DNA of 64,000 nucleotides from Udaeobacter sp025935755 (GCA_036278715.1 DASUKN010000001.1:11107-75106); one strand, 5' to 3'. Counted from the first letter of the stretch, positions 17,202-26,685 are shown. The notes: generated from the letters alone by a model not told the origin. Numbers and translations: made by a program.

Positions 17202-18155
17202 GTGAGAGTGCAGGCGCCGTTTGGTTTTGTGACCGGCTGCCATGCCGGGGACAAGTTGATGGTTCAGGCAACCCTGGCAAGCATGAGGCATTATTGTCCA
17301 CATGTTCCGATATGCCTGGTGGTGGACGGCGATCTGTACGTCTCAGATCTGGAGCGCGAATATGATTTAATCGTTTTACGTGTTCTGGAACTGCCTTCAA
17401 AACAAATGCGGAGCCTTATAGGTGGTAACGGGCGCGCCAAACTCGCTGCGATTTGGGAGGGGCCTTTTGAGTTTTATGTATGGCTCGATTCGGACGCGAT
17501 TGTCTGGGGTGATTTTACTCCACAGATCCGCACTGACGTCGATTTCCAGGTCTTTTGGAGCGAGATTTCAATCCCGGCCGACGCCACGGAAATTCCTCCC
17601 TGGTTGCCGCATTTTTATTTTGATCCCCAAAAACTCCGACGTTTTGATGCTGATTTTGATTGGCGTGGGAAAGCGTATTTTTCTTCCGGGGCTTTCGCGT
17701 GCAGGCGAAACGTTATCGGATTCGACGAATGGACGACCGTCGAGTCGTGGGGGAGAGAGACGCCCGGGTTGTTTGGTAATTTCTACGAGCAGCCAATATT
17801 AAATTACTTTGTCCATTCAATGGCCGAACGGGGAGAAATGAACGTCACGATGTCCAATTTACAGCACATCGGCGGACATCATGGTTTGGACGAGCTAAAA
17901 CAAGATTGTGCCGGGAGCAAATGGCGTTTCCCGAAACAGATTCGACGACCGCGTGTCGCACATTTTTGTGGACGCAAGCCGTTTATGTTTGATCGCAAGG
18001 CATATTCTCATCCGTTCACGATCGCGCGATTGGAACATCATCGGCGTGACCGCGGGGAACTCGGCGCCTGGCTGGCCATGTTGAAGGAAGAAGCCCCGGT
18101 TATCGGCACCAAGGTCCAACGCCGCCTTTCGAATTTGATTGCAGGATCAAGATGA
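17202..18155 (+). CDS. GT8-like nucleotide-diphospho-sugar transferase
   Basis: 317 aa from GTG 17202, five bases after the previous stop. GT-A fold: FGFVTGCHAGDKLMVQATL, VPICLVVDGDLY and FYVWLDSDAIVWGDF with the DxD metal motif. The segment YFSSGAFACRR and the late RVAHFCGRKPFM (aromatic-His-x-x-G) resemble GT8-type donor-site residues. Sugar and linkage are not predictable. A 59-bp gap follows. Confidence 0.72.
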   Translation: MRVQAPFGFVTGCHAGDKLMVQATLASMRHYCPHVPICLVVDGDLYVSDLEREYDLIVLRVLELPSKQMRSLIGGNGRAKLAAIWEGPFEFYVWLDSDAIVWGDFTPQIRTDVDFQVFWSEISIPADATEIPPWLPHFYFDPQKLRRFDADFDWRGKAYFSSGAFACRRNVIGFDEWTTVESWGRETPGLFGNFYEQPILNYFVHSMAERGEMNVTMSNLQHIGGHHGLDELKQDCAGSKWRFPKQIRRPRVAHFCGRKPFMFDRKAYSHPFTIARLEHHRRDRGELGAWLAMLKEEAPVIGTKVQRRLSNLIAGSR

Positions 18156-18214
18156 ACAGCCGGGATTGACCTGCGTATTCCCGCAGTCCCTGCCTCAATC
18201 CGCCTCGGAACCTG

Positions 18215-18931
18215 ATGCTAAACCAGCTGACAACGATAGCGAAGAAATTGAAGAACCTGTGCCGCGGAAGGCAATCCGGGAGATCATTGCTCCAGGAGTT
18301 GCGGGCCATGCGCGTTAGCTATTCTCAGTTTGGCGAGGATCTGGTAATCCTTAATCACTTCTCGGATTTGGACAATTCCACCGGGCGATTCATCGATGTC
18401 GGAGCCTATCATCCATTCAAGTATTCAAACACCATGTTACTCAGCAAGCTTGGCTGGCGCGGCATCAATATAGATTGTGACCAGGCGAAAATGAGGCAAT
18501 TCGATAGCTTGCGCCCAGGCGACGAAAACGTCTGCGCAGCAGTGGCTGATGCGTCGCGCGATATGATTTGGATCGAATATCCGTCTGGCCTAACGAATCG
18601 GTTAGCCGATTCAGGGGAAAAGGATCTGCTATCATTCTGTGGTGAAACGCCATCGAGGATCACCCCGGTGAAAGCGATGACGTTGAGTGATATCATCGAA
18701 CACTCCGCTTTCCGGGGACGACATTTTCATTACTTGAACATAGATTGCGAAGGACAGGATTTATCCGTTCTCAAGGGCTTGAATTTTTCACGCTATCAAC
18801 CCGATCTGATAACCGTAGAAGCGTTCGCCAAGGCAGCTCGACCGGAACTTACTGATTTTCTCGAACGTGTGGGATACGAACTAACGGATATTGTGCACGT
18901 CACATTATTCTTCAAAAAATACACGGTTTAG
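18215..18931 (+). CDS. FkbM-family SAM-dependent methyltransferase
   Basis: 238 aa. VSYSQFGEDLVILNHF and GRFIDVGAYHPFKYSNT are typical of FkbM-type methyltransferases in polysaccharide loci, with motif I around DVGAY and the following acidic residue in GINIDCDQAKM. HYLNIDCEGQDLSVLKGL is the conserved post-motif (DxEGxE variant) of the family. It probably O-methylates a sugar residue of the repeat unit. It is the second methyltransferase in the first part of the locus; a third, unrelated one lies at 37560. Confidence 0.87.
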   Translation: MLNQLTTIAKKLKNLCRGRQSGRSLLQELRAMRVSYSQFGEDLVILNHFSDLDNSTGRFIDVGAYHPFKYSNTMLLSKLGWRGINIDCDQAKMRQFDSLRPGDENVCAAVADASRDMIWIEYPSGLTNRLADSGEKDLLSFCGETPSRITPVKAMTLSDIIEHSAFRGRHFHYLNIDCEGQDLSVLKGLNFSRYQPDLITVEAFAKAARPELTDFLERVGYELTDIVHVTLFFKKYTV

Positions 18932-18959
18932 TTGAATGCCTTGAATAGACTGCGTGTTG

Positions 18960-19814
18960 ATGACCCTGTCTGTAATGATCACCACCAGGAACCGGCTCGT
19001 GGAATTGCGTCGGACTTATCATGCTTTGCAGCAATTGGACCCGCCGCCATTGGAGGTGCTCATAGCTATGGACGGCTGCACAGACGAGATCGTCGATTTA
19101 ATCAAAGCGGAGTTGTCGCAAGCGCGGCTTTTCGTGAATCGAACAGGCGTCGGTTCGGTAGTTTCCCGCGATCGCATGATCCGCGAGGCGCGAGGTGATC
19201 TCGTGCTGGCTTTGGATGATGACAGTTATCCGGAGCAGTTAGATTGTATATCACGCTTCACAACGTTCTTTGAGGAACGACCCAGGCTCGCGGTGCTTCA
19301 TTTCCCTCAGCGGACCGATGAGTATCGGGAAACGCTCACACAAACAAAGTTTGGTTCCGAACACTTGACGCGTTCGTTTGCGAACTCTGGCGCGGTGCTG
19401 CGTCGCGCCACTTATCTGCAGTTACCCGGGTTTGAACCGCGCTTTTACCACATGTATGAAGAGCCGGATTACGCGTTGCAATGTGTGGCGGCGGGTTACG
19501 ATGTGTGTTTCTCGCCTGTTGTTACTATCCGGCACCATTATTCCAAACATGCGCGAGATGAGATTCGGATTCACCAACGCCATTCGCGCAATGAGTTATG
19601 GAGCACTTTGATGCGATGTCCTTTTCCGTTCACACTTGGGTTGTTAGTCTGGCGTGTTATCTCTCAATTTCGTTACGCGTGTAAAAGAGGGTGGTCTTGG
19701 GTCGTTCGTGAGCCTGTCTGGTGGTGGCAAGCTCTGGTCGGTGTTCCGCATTGTCTCCGGAACCGAAGGCCTGTTCCGTGGTCGGGCTATAAGCGCTGGT
19801 TGCGACTGCCTTAG
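18960..19814 (+). CDS. GT2 family glycosyltransferase
   Basis: 284 aa from ATG 18960; GTG 18954 and TTG 18957 are close alternatives. LSVMITTRNRLVELRRTY, EVLIAMDGCTD and LVLALDDDSYPE show the GT-A core with DxD. GFEPRFYHMYEEPDYALQ carries the catalytic acidic region (xED-like). The C-terminal part is rich in Trp and Arg, with one hydrophobic stretch that may associate with the membrane. The stop is followed by the inverted-repeat element at 19829-19953. Confidence 0.88.
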   Translation: MTLSVMITTRNRLVELRRTYHALQQLDPPPLEVLIAMDGCTDEIVDLIKAELSQARLFVNRTGVGSVVSRDRMIREARGDLVLALDDDSYPEQLDCISRFTTFFEERPRLAVLHFPQRTDEYRETLTQTKFGSEHLTRSFANSGAVLRRATYLQLPGFEPRFYHMYEEPDYALQCVAAGYDVCFSPVVTIRHHYSKHARDEIRIHQRHSRNELWSTLMRCPFPFTLGLLVWRVISQFRYACKRGWSWVVREPVWWWQALVGVPHCLRNRRPVPWSGYKRWLRLP

Positions 19815-19828
19815 CATGTTCTCAGAAA

Positions 19829-19953
19829 TCCTCATGTTCTCGTCTGACTGCTGTAGTGTCCGTTGTCCCCAGCGGATCATTCGCATACTAGTAAGCCGAC
19901 AGCCGTGCGCTGAGGACAACGCACACTACAGCAAGTAATCGTGAGCATGAGGA
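19829..19953. repeat. 125-bp imperfect inverted-repeat element (REP/MITE-like)
   Basis: The inner arms 19850-19874 and 19908-19932 are complementary over 25 bp with two mismatches (core CTGTAGTGT / ACACTACAG). The outer arms 19829-19841 and 19941-19953 pair over 13 bp with two mismatches. The two arm sets are separated by exactly 8 nt on each side, and the centre is 33 nt. It fills most of the gap between two genes and ends 16 bp before the next start. It is probably a mobile or REP-type hairpin; it may also act on the mRNA. Confidence 0.7.
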
Positions 19954-19969
19954 GGAGTAGGATGACTTA

Positions 19970-21193
19970 ATGAAGTGGATTTGTTGTCAGCTCGGTGCCA
20001 GAGAACATTACGCGATCCCACGTGCATTGTTTTCCCGCGGCTTGCTCGACTGTCTTGTTACCGATGCCTGGGTTCCGGCTGCAAGTTTTCTGGCCCAATT
20101 CCCTACGGGCAATCTCGCAGATCGGTTTCATAACGAGCTAAGTAATGCGCGCGTAATTTCCTTCAATCGCTCCGTCATCATGTTCGAAATGCTTGCACGC
20201 GTGAGGCGACTCTCAGAATGGCAAACAATCGTTAAGCGCAACGAGTGGTTTCAACGCAAAGTCGTCAGTGCTATTAAGGCTAAGGTTTCAGCTCTTAACA
20301 ACCATCCCATTCTTTTGAGCTACAGCTACGCGGCGCTGAAACCATTTCGCCTGGCTAAGGCACGGGGATGGAAAACGCTGCTTGTTCAGATTGATCCTGG
20401 TCCTGAGGAAGAAAGAATCGTGGCAGAGGAGGCGGCGCGGGTACCCGCGCTCGCCGGCAGCTGGCAGCGTGCTCCGAAAGAATATTGGGCCGCCTGGCGT
20501 GAGGAGTGCAACCTTGCAGATCGCATCGTCGTCAATTCCGAATGGACCCGAGAAGGTTTGGTACGCTGCGGCATTCCGAACGGGAAATTATGCGTGATAC
20601 CTTTGGCGTACGAAGCTGTGCAGGTCGGAGATGAAACATCGCAAATCCGACAAAGTCGAACGTACCCTGTCCGTTTCACGCAAGACCGGCCGATGCGTGT
20701 GCTTTTCCTTGGCCAGGTGAACTTGCGGAAGGGGATCGCCAGATTATTGGAAGCGGCTCGAAGTTTACGCGATGAACCTGTTGAATTTTGGATGGTAGGT
20801 CCTGTTCAGATCACAAATAGCGCGGCCGAAGGAGATAATCCGCGCGTAAAATGGTTGGGCCCGGTGACCCGAAACCAGACAGCTGACAAATACAGATCTG
20901 CCGATGTATTTATTCTTCCGACGCTGTCGGATGGATTCGCGATCACACAGCTCGAGGCGCAAGCGTACGGGTTGCCGGTCATTTCATCCAAATTTTGTGC
21001 AAGTGCGGTTCAGAACGGGCGCAACGGAATCGTTCTCGAAGGACCTACTGCGGCGTGCATCGCAGCTGCAATTCGCGACTGCGTCGCGAACCCGAAGCGG
21101 CTGGAAACATTCGCCGCGAGCTCGGGCCTCCCGAATCAATTCACAATGGATACGCTTGGTCAGCGCCTGCAGGAGCTTGGCTCGACACTTTAG
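19970..21193 (+). CDS. GT4 family glycosyltransferase
   Basis: 407 aa. GT-B protein with an unusual start (MKWICCQLGAREHYAIPRAL), HPILLSYSYAALKPF, DRIVVNSEWTREGLVRCG (GT4 interdomain motif), MRVLFLGQVNLRKG and VFILPTLSDGFAITQLEAQA with the E-x7-E-type donor site. Retaining transferase, substrate unknown. The preceding inverted repeat may shape its expression. It is followed after 71 bp by the polymerase gene. Confidence 0.88.
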   Translation: MKWICCQLGAREHYAIPRALFSRGLLDCLVTDAWVPAASFLAQFPTGNLADRFHNELSNARVISFNRSVIMFEMLARVRRLSEWQTIVKRNEWFQRKVVSAIKAKVSALNNHPILLSYSYAALKPFRLAKARGWKTLLVQIDPGPEEERIVAEEAARVPALAGSWQRAPKEYWAAWREECNLADRIVVNSEWTREGLVRCGIPNGKLCVIPLAYEAVQVGDETSQIRQSRTYPVRFTQDRPMRVLFLGQVNLRKGIARLLEAARSLRDEPVEFWMVGPVQITNSAAEGDNPRVKWLGPVTRNQTADKYRSADVFILPTLSDGFAITQLEAQAYGLPVISSKFCASAVQNGRNGIVLEGPTAACIAAAIRDCVANPKRLETFAASSGLPNQFTMDTLGQRLQELGSTL

Positions 21194-21264
21194 CGATCGA
21201 CCCAACCAACGACGACTTTGAGTTTCACGTTTGTGCCTTACAATGTTCGCCTCGCCTTCCGCTC

Positions 21265-22662
21265 ATGGTTACGCATGAAGTAACGTTCTATCTTGCTGCC
21301 GCTGCGTTGCTCGTACTGACGGTGGAGAGCTGTATAAAGCTACTGAACGGGGACAGCTTTTCGATCTCGCTGGCCGTATATGTCACCGTGTTCGGGTGGT
21401 ATTTTGTCGATCCTTTTATCAATCCAGAGCAGTACGAATATGTTCCTTCGTATTTGATTAATCAAAGTTACGGGCAGGTATTCTTGTTCCTGGTTGGGTA
21501 TCGGTTTTTCATGCCCGTCGCGGTGCGTTGGATCGTTCGGCGGCGAGATAGCGCGGCTTTTCGTCCGCAACGCTTTGCTCCCGAGCAGATCTTGATTACT
21601 GCCGGAGCGATCTGGTTTGTGCTTCTGGTGATCGGTATCTACCGGCTAAACGGTGATGTAATCGGAGCTCTGTTTCCGGTGGATTCGCGCTCAGGCGCAA
21701 CGATGTGGGGGCGCGGCGCAATAGACACCTCTGGATCTGGATTTCTCGTCGCCTCCGCCGGTTATATGTTCAATGCAGTTACTGCGTTTCTTGGCGTTCT
21801 GATATTCTTTCAGCGCACCACTTTCTGGCGACTGGTCGCGGGCGCGATGTTTGTTATTTCGCTCCCTTACTTCATGCTGGAGGGAGCACGCAGCCATTTC
21901 CTTGCCGTGATCTTGCCGTTCATCATCACCTATTTGTTTTATGGCCGGCATCCGCTGATCATCAAAGTCGCGATTCTGGCGGGGGCATTCGTGTGCCTCG
22001 ATGAAGGGTTCAAACTGGTCACGGCATTCCGAGGTACTGGTTTCAGAGAATTACTGGCTGCCGAGCATCCTTACGAGCTTGTCGATGAAGATTTGCGACA
22101 GAGCGGGCTGAACATGATTCAGGAGCTTTGTTTCGCCAATGCTTATCTTGGGTCGGGTGCGGCAACTCCGGCCTATGGTGGGCGATATCTCAACGAGCTG
22201 CTTAACTTCGTTCCGCGCGTCATTTGGCCCTCAAAGCCACTGATCGGATTCGACTACGCGAAATGGCGCGGCTTAGAAACCCCGGACGGCGGAATTTACG
22301 CGACGATTTCCACCGGGATGATTGGCGGTGGTGTTTTGAATTTTGGTACGTTCTTTGGACCAATCGCCGCTGGCATTATCATGGCGATTTGGACTGGTCT
22401 GCTCATCCTGTGGTGGCAACAACGAACTTCGCTTTTGCGCCTGATGCTGTTCATGCTCGGTGCGGGTCTTACCTTTAATCTCGGTCGAGACATCACGCTT
22501 CTGGTCCTTTGGCCTGTCGTCTTTGCGTACTGTTTCATTCGTCTCATCGAGATCTGGTCGGCAAAACAGTCCCGCGTCCCGCAGATCACAACGCGATCAC
22601 CACATTTCACTGATCGAAATCTTCACCCGGCAGGTGCATCACCTGCTCGACTGCGTCGGTAG
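21265..22662 (+). CDS. wzy: Wzy-type oligosaccharide repeat-unit polymerase (first of two)
   Basis: 465-aa hydrophobic protein with roughly ten or more membrane segments, starting at ATG 21265 (longer in-frame extensions overlap the preceding gene). A large extracytoplasmic loop follows GAIFVCLDEGFKLV-like helices, with FRELLAAEHPYELVDED and ELLNFVPRVIWPSKPL. The last segment matches the F-x-P-R-x-I-x-P-x-K-P pattern common in O-antigen polymerases of the oligosaccharide repeat unit type. It would join repeat units on the periplasmic side. It is the last gene before the tRNA/kinase insert. A second polymerase/ligase lies at 49643. Confidence 0.8.
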   Translation: MVTHEVTFYLAAAALLVLTVESCIKLLNGDSFSISLAVYVTVFGWYFVDPFINPEQYEYVPSYLINQSYGQVFLFLVGYRFFMPVAVRWIVRRRDSAAFRPQRFAPEQILITAGAIWFVLLVIGIYRLNGDVIGALFPVDSRSGATMWGRGAIDTSGSGFLVASAGYMFNAVTAFLGVLIFFQRTTFWRLVAGAMFVISLPYFMLEGARSHFLAVILPFIITYLFYGRHPLIIKVAILAGAFVCLDEGFKLVTAFRGTGFRELLAAEHPYELVDEDLRQSGLNMIQELCFANAYLGSGAATPAYGGRYLNELLNFVPRVIWPSKPLIGFDYAKWRGLETPDGGIYATISTGMIGGGVLNFGTFFGPIAAGIIMAIWTGLLILWWQQRTSLLRLMLFMLGAGLTFNLGRDITLLVLWPVVFAYCFIRLIEIWSAKQSRVPQITTRSPHFTDRNLHPAGASPARLRR

Positions 22663-22685
22663 CGACTTTTCCAGCCGCGAGAAAT

Positions 22686-22758
22686 TGGAGGTAAGGGGAT
22701 TCGAACCCCTGGCCTTCTCATTGCGAACGAGACGCTCTACCAGCTGAGCTATACCCCC
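22686..22758 (-). tRNA. tRNA-Ala (anticodon CGC)
   Basis: A clean 73-nt cloverleaf on the minus strand: acceptor GGGGGTA/TACCTCC (one G-T pair), D arm GCTC/GAGC, anticodon stem TCTCG/TGAGA with loop TTCGCAA, and T arm AGGGG-TTCGAAT-CCCCT. The anticodon CGC reads GCG (alanine). CCA is not encoded. Confidence 0.92.
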
Positions 22759-22855
22759 GTCTTGCTGAAAGACGGAGGAATAAATGTGACAACAACCGCT
22801 TTGTCCACCTTCTTTGCGCGTGAGAAGACGCGCATCGCGGATTGACGACTGCCAC

Positions 22856-24352
22856 CTACAGCTCCATCGCGTGTGGTATCGTCCTCGCGCGCACGGTCTC
22901 CGCTTCTTCACTGGAGTGGGAAGGTGCGCCTGAGAGGTCCAATGACTTCATCGCTTCAGTGACAGACTTCATGGTGCCACTGTGCTCGCGAAGATCTTGA
23001 AAATCCGCAGAGGCGACGGCGTGGCGTGTCGATCGAGCGGGACCGCCGACCGAAAGCAAATGTGAAATCGTGAATATCGCGACCAGGTTTAGCATCGCTA
23101 GAAGGATGCTTGCTGCGAGCGCGCCGGCGAATTTTGGATTCCGCTTTGACCATTGCCAAACGCGTACGGGGGCTGCGATGCGCCGCGCAATAATGGGTCG
23201 TCCTTCCAGCCAACGCTCGAGATCTTCCGCTAGTTCACCCGCGGAAAAATAGCGCGCGTCTGGTTCGCGCTCCAAGCATTTCGCACAAATCATTTCCAGA
23301 TCACGATCGACTTCAGGAGCAAATGTTCTCAGTCTTGGAGCAGTTTTCTCGCTCGCTTCCTTGATGACCGCCAAGGCGTTTTCACCGACGAAAGGCGCTC
23401 GTCCTGCGAGCAGATAGAAAAGCAAAGCGCCGATACCATAGATATCCGCGGCGGCGCTTAGATCTTTTGCCGGGCCGTGTGCCTGCTCCGGAGCAATGAA
23501 ACCGGGTGTGCCGAAACTGGTCATCGTTCGTGTAAGATCAGTGCGCGTTTCGAGCGATTTAGCGAGACCGAAATCGCTCACCAACGGTTCGCCGAAGTCG
23601 TCCAACAAAATATTTCCAGGTTTCAGGTCACGGTGCAGAACGCCTTCGCGATGCGCGTATTGCATGGCGCGCGTCACTTTGGCAATCAGACGGACGATCC
23701 GACGCGGATCACGCCGCAGGGTTTGTGCAACGTCCAATAAACTTCCGCCGGCCGCGTACTTCATTGTGAAGAACGGCAGGCCGTCTTCCGTTTCTCCGAG
23801 CTCGTAAATCGGCAGAATGTTAGGGTGACGAAGGCTTGCTACCGTCACAGCTTCGCGTCGAAACCGCTCGAGCGTGTCACGCGAATCAGCGTGCACGCTT
23901 AGGATGCGTTTCAAAGAGACGATTCGTTGCGAGTTTCGTTGGCGAGCCCGGTAGATTACGCCCATTCCGCCACGTCCGATTTCCTGGAGTATCTGGTAGT
24001 TCCCGATGCGCCATTCGGTACCGCGGACATTTACTTCGTCCAGCGCCTCATCCCATTCTGCTGCATTTTCACCATCGCATTCGAGTCCCTGCTGGAGAAC
24101 ACAGCTTAAACAGCAGCCATGTGCCACACGAGCTGGCGACCCGCATCGTTTGCAGGGAATCACGTCAGATTGATCGTTAGAACGAACAGGAACGTTGCGT
24201 GCGGGCATTGGAAATTGTCGAGACGCCTGCAGCAACTGTACAAACCGGCCGCAACTGCTAATACGCGAATGGATCGCGACTCCATCCGCTAATCGCCCAA
24301 TGTGCGAATCAATATCCGCCGTCTGGGGAAACACCATGTCCTTATTTGCCAT
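22856..24352 (-). CDS. Membrane-anchored Ser/Thr protein kinase
   Basis: 498 aa. The N-terminal 110 residues contain a Cys cluster (CKRCGSP...CCLSC, residues 67-84), probably zinc-binding. The kinase domain covers about 118-395: glycine loop GRGGMGVIYRAR, catalytic Lys148 (VSLKRIL), HRDLKPGN at 240, DFGLAK at 260, APEQ at 287. A hydrophobic helix (AGALAASILLAMLNLVAIF) anchors it, followed by only about 70 residues. Many relatives carry long sensor repeats after this helix; here there are none. AGGG lies upstream of ATG 24352. It is divergent from the sigma factor at 24836, a pairing common in Verrucomicrobia and Planctomycetes. Confidence 0.93.
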   Translation of the reverse strand: MANKDMVFPQTADIDSHIGRLADGVAIHSRISSCGRFVQLLQASRQFPMPARNVPVRSNDQSDVIPCKRCGSPARVAHGCCLSCVLQQGLECDGENAAEWDEALDEVNVRGTEWRIGNYQILQEIGRGGMGVIYRARQRNSQRIVSLKRILSVHADSRDTLERFRREAVTVASLRHPNILPIYELGETEDGLPFFTMKYAAGGSLLDVAQTLRRDPRRIVRLIAKVTRAMQYAHREGVLHRDLKPGNILLDDFGEPLVSDFGLAKSLETRTDLTRTMTSFGTPGFIAPEQAHGPAKDLSAAADIYGIGALLFYLLAGRAPFVGENALAVIKEASEKTAPRLRTFAPEVDRDLEMICAKCLEREPDARYFSAGELAEDLERWLEGRPIIARRIAAPVRVWQWSKRNPKFAGALAASILLAMLNLVAIFTISHLLSVGGPARSTRHAVASADFQDLREHSGTMKSVTEAMKSLDLSGAPSHSSEEAETVRARTIPHAMEL

Positions 24353-24835
24353 ACCCGACCCTCACCCTTAAACGGAGGGCAATAGAGGCTTGGACTCATT
24401 GAAGAAGGGATCGTTCGACTTCGCGTATTCGATGAAATTTGCTCGATTACGGTGACTATCGCACGAGTTGAGATGGCTCCCTTGTGGATGAAAATTCCTG
24501 CCGGTGAATCGCTTACGAATGCGTAGCGGTCTGAGTTCGGGAGAGGCTTAGGGACATTCTCTGAATGGGTGTAAGCGAATCTCGGGTGGTACAATCAGAA
24601 CGTCGCTCGTTGGGTTGTGGTGTTCTTGTTACATAAGAATGAAAGACATCGGATCCTTCGATTCGCCGCGCGGCTGTTGCGCATTAAAGTTTGCGGTTGG
24701 GCACGCGACGAAATGTTTAACCACTCAACCTGACACACAGCCACTAGACGGTTCCGCCGCGAATATCCTTAAAGTTTCTAACCACACTGGAGCAACTCAC
24801 CGCGTGCGTCCGCGATTGAAGCTCCTTTCGGACCG
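24353..24835. other. Divergent intergenic region, no gene seen
   Basis: 483 bases between the kinase (minus) and the sigma factor (plus). Short open frames here have no recognisable protein character. The region must hold the promoters of both divergent genes, but I could not pick a convincing -35/-10 pair or operator by eye. Confidence 0.5.
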
Positions 24836-25618
24836 GTGTTAAACGAATTTCATAACGACAGCACAACTTCCCCCGGCACGTTTGTCACTACGTGTTGGAA
24901 TCTGATTCTCTCGGGCGCGGACTCGAAACGTGGCGACCGCGAGATTCGTTCTGCGCTTGCAGAACTCTGCCGAATTTATTGGCGGCCGATTTTTTTCTTT
25001 GTAGCGCGGCGTGGTTATTCACCGGAGGACGCCGAGGACCTGACGCAAGATTTTTTCTTGAGGATACTGAAAGGTGATTGGCTTCAAAAGGCAGATCCCA
25101 CGCGGGGCCGTTTTCGTTCGTTGCTACTGAAGTCCGTCCAAAATTTCTTAAATGATGCTGCCGACAAGATCAAAGCCCGAAAACGCGGCGGCGATGTAAA
25201 CTTTGTTTCATGGGATCCCTGGATGACGGAGGCTCCCTCGGAATTGGCGCTTTCCAATGAGGCACTCAATTCGTGGACTGCGGAAAGACTGTTCGATGCG
25301 GGGTGGGCTGCGACGGTCGTACAACGCGCAATTCGCCGGCTCCGTGACGAATGTGAGCGCAAAGGGCGTCGGCGAGTTTTCGAGGTACTCAATCCCTATC
25401 TGACTGCGGAACGAGATGACATTTCTTACGCGCATCTCGCGACGAAACTGCGAGTTGCGGAAGGCACCGTTAAAAAATTGCTTTATCACATGCGGCAGCG
25501 GTATCGCTTTTTACTCCGGGACGAAGTGGCGCAAACAGTGGCGGATCCTTCCGAAGTGGAGGACGAACTGCGCTATCTGTGTGGCGCGCTCGCCGCGCGC
25601 TCGGCCGCAACGGCTTGA
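24836..25618 (+). CDS. ECF-type RNA polymerase sigma factor (long, kinase-linked type)
   Basis: 260 aa from GTG 24836. Region 2 is IYWRPIFFFVARRGYSPEDAEDLTQDFF-like (split here: RPIFFFVARRG then SPEDAEDLTQDFFLRIL), the hallmark of sigma-70 region 2. RFRSLLLKSVQNFLNDAADK follows. Region 4 is near ISYAHLATKLRVAEGTVKKL, a helix-turn-helix, continuing into LYHMRQRYR. The long insert between regions and the divergent Ser/Thr kinase neighbour fit the group whose activity may be controlled by phosphorylation instead of an anti-sigma factor. The targets might include the EPS locus (inference). Confidence 0.9.
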   Translation: MLNEFHNDSTTSPGTFVTTCWNLILSGADSKRGDREIRSALAELCRIYWRPIFFFVARRGYSPEDAEDLTQDFFLRILKGDWLQKADPTRGRFRSLLLKSVQNFLNDAADKIKARKRGGDVNFVSWDPWMTEAPSELALSNEALNSWTAERLFDAGWAATVVQRAIRRLRDECERKGRRRVFEVLNPYLTAERDDISYAHLATKLRVAEGTVKKLLYHMRQRYRFLLRDEVAQTVADPSEVEDELRYLCGALAARSAATA

Positions 25619-25933
25619 TAAACTCCTCCGCTGCTCGAGCCATGGAGGTCATTCCGTAACTCTGGAGACGACTCGTTGGGCGTGGACATAAAAATCTTGT
25701 GGACAAAAAAAGAGTCGGAACCTTCCGGCTTCGCTTCCGTAGAACTAACCGTGCGGGACATTCCAGGGTTTCAGAGGCGTCGTTCCTGACACAGCTAAAA
25801 ACGGGTTCTCCCGCTTCTGAAATCTCGCGGGTGCCTAACAAGTAGGGACGCACTGTGGGCAATTCAAAGCAGCAGACAGTAAAGATTCACCTTGCAGCTG
25901 CAGGCAGGTGACCAAGGGCGGCAGCCTGTCGTG
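25619..25933. other. Intergenic region before the initiating transferase, no gene seen
   Basis: 315 bases with no convincing coding frame. It separates the sigma factor from the next EPS block and probably carries the promoter of that block. No clear terminator hairpin or promoter box could be identified. Confidence 0.5.
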
Positions 25934-26644
25934 ATGGGCTCAACGATAAAAACGATCGATATCGCCGGCGGCGTTCCGCTGAGTTCCGGCCAGACAGTAC
26001 CTGTTTGGAAATCGGCTCTGGATGTGCTGTGCATTGTTGTTTCGGCGCCGTTGTGGCTTCCGCTGATGCTATTGCTAATGCTCGTTACGCGATTGGCCTC
26101 GCCGGGTCCGGTTTTCTATCGACAACGTCGCGTCGGGTTAGGCGGCAGACAATTTTTGATCTGGAAATTCCGAACCATGAAGGTCAGCGCCGAGACTGAG
26201 ACTCACGAACGTTATTTCGAAGAGTTGATGCGGACGAACTGTGTGATGACAAAGCTTGATGCGAATGGCGATCCCCGCCTCGCTCCGTTCGGCCGGATTC
26301 TCCGTGCCAGCGGCCTGGATGAGTTACCTCAAATTTTTAACGTGTTAGCAGGCGACATGAGCCTGGTTGGACCAAGGCCGTGTCTGCCGAATGAGTTTGC
26401 AAATTACGAGCCGTGGCAGCGCAAACGAGTTAACGCTTTGCCGGGGCTGACTGGCTTGTGGCAGGTGAACGGCAAAAACAAAACCACTTTCAACGACATG
26501 ATCAGAATGGACCTGGCTTATGCCAACAACATGTCGCTGCTCCTCGACATGAAAATTATGCTCAAGACCGCTGGCGTAATCGCTCGGGAAGTTTTCGAAT
26601 GCCACCAGGAGTCGCGGCGTGCGCGGCACCCTTACAGCCCCTGA
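25934..26644 (+). CDS. Initiating sugar-phosphate transferase (WbaP/WcaJ catalytic domain type)
   Basis: 236 aa from ATG 25934; TTG 25892 would add 14 residues. It contains only the catalytic bacterial sugar transferase domain: a membrane helix near residues 20-50 (LDVLCIVVSAPLWLPLML), PGPVFYRQRRVGLGG, FLIWKFRTMKV, LRASGLDELPQIFNVLAGDM, SLVGPRPCLP and LPGLTGLWQVNGKN. These motifs transfer a sugar-1-phosphate to undecaprenyl phosphate at the inner membrane, starting the repeat unit. The N-terminal multi-pass and CoA-binding-like domains of WbaP/WcaJ are absent. This is the only such enzyme in the window. Confidence 0.93.
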   Translation: MGSTIKTIDIAGGVPLSSGQTVPVWKSALDVLCIVVSAPLWLPLMLLLMLVTRLASPGPVFYRQRRVGLGGRQFLIWKFRTMKVSAETETHERYFEELMRTNCVMTKLDANGDPRLAPFGRILRASGLDELPQIFNVLAGDMSLVGPRPCLPNEFANYEPWQRKRVNALPGLTGLWQVNGKNKTTFNDMIRMDLAYANNMSLLLDMKIMLKTAGVIAREVFECHQESRRARHPYSP

Positions 26645-26685
26645 CGAATCGGGTCCGTTCCACCGGGCAAGAGCTCAGAAATCGC

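Noticed and set aside
24615..24842. 75-aa open frame between kinase and sigma factor
   Set aside because: No motif and no start signal; ends inside the sigma factor start, so likely chance.
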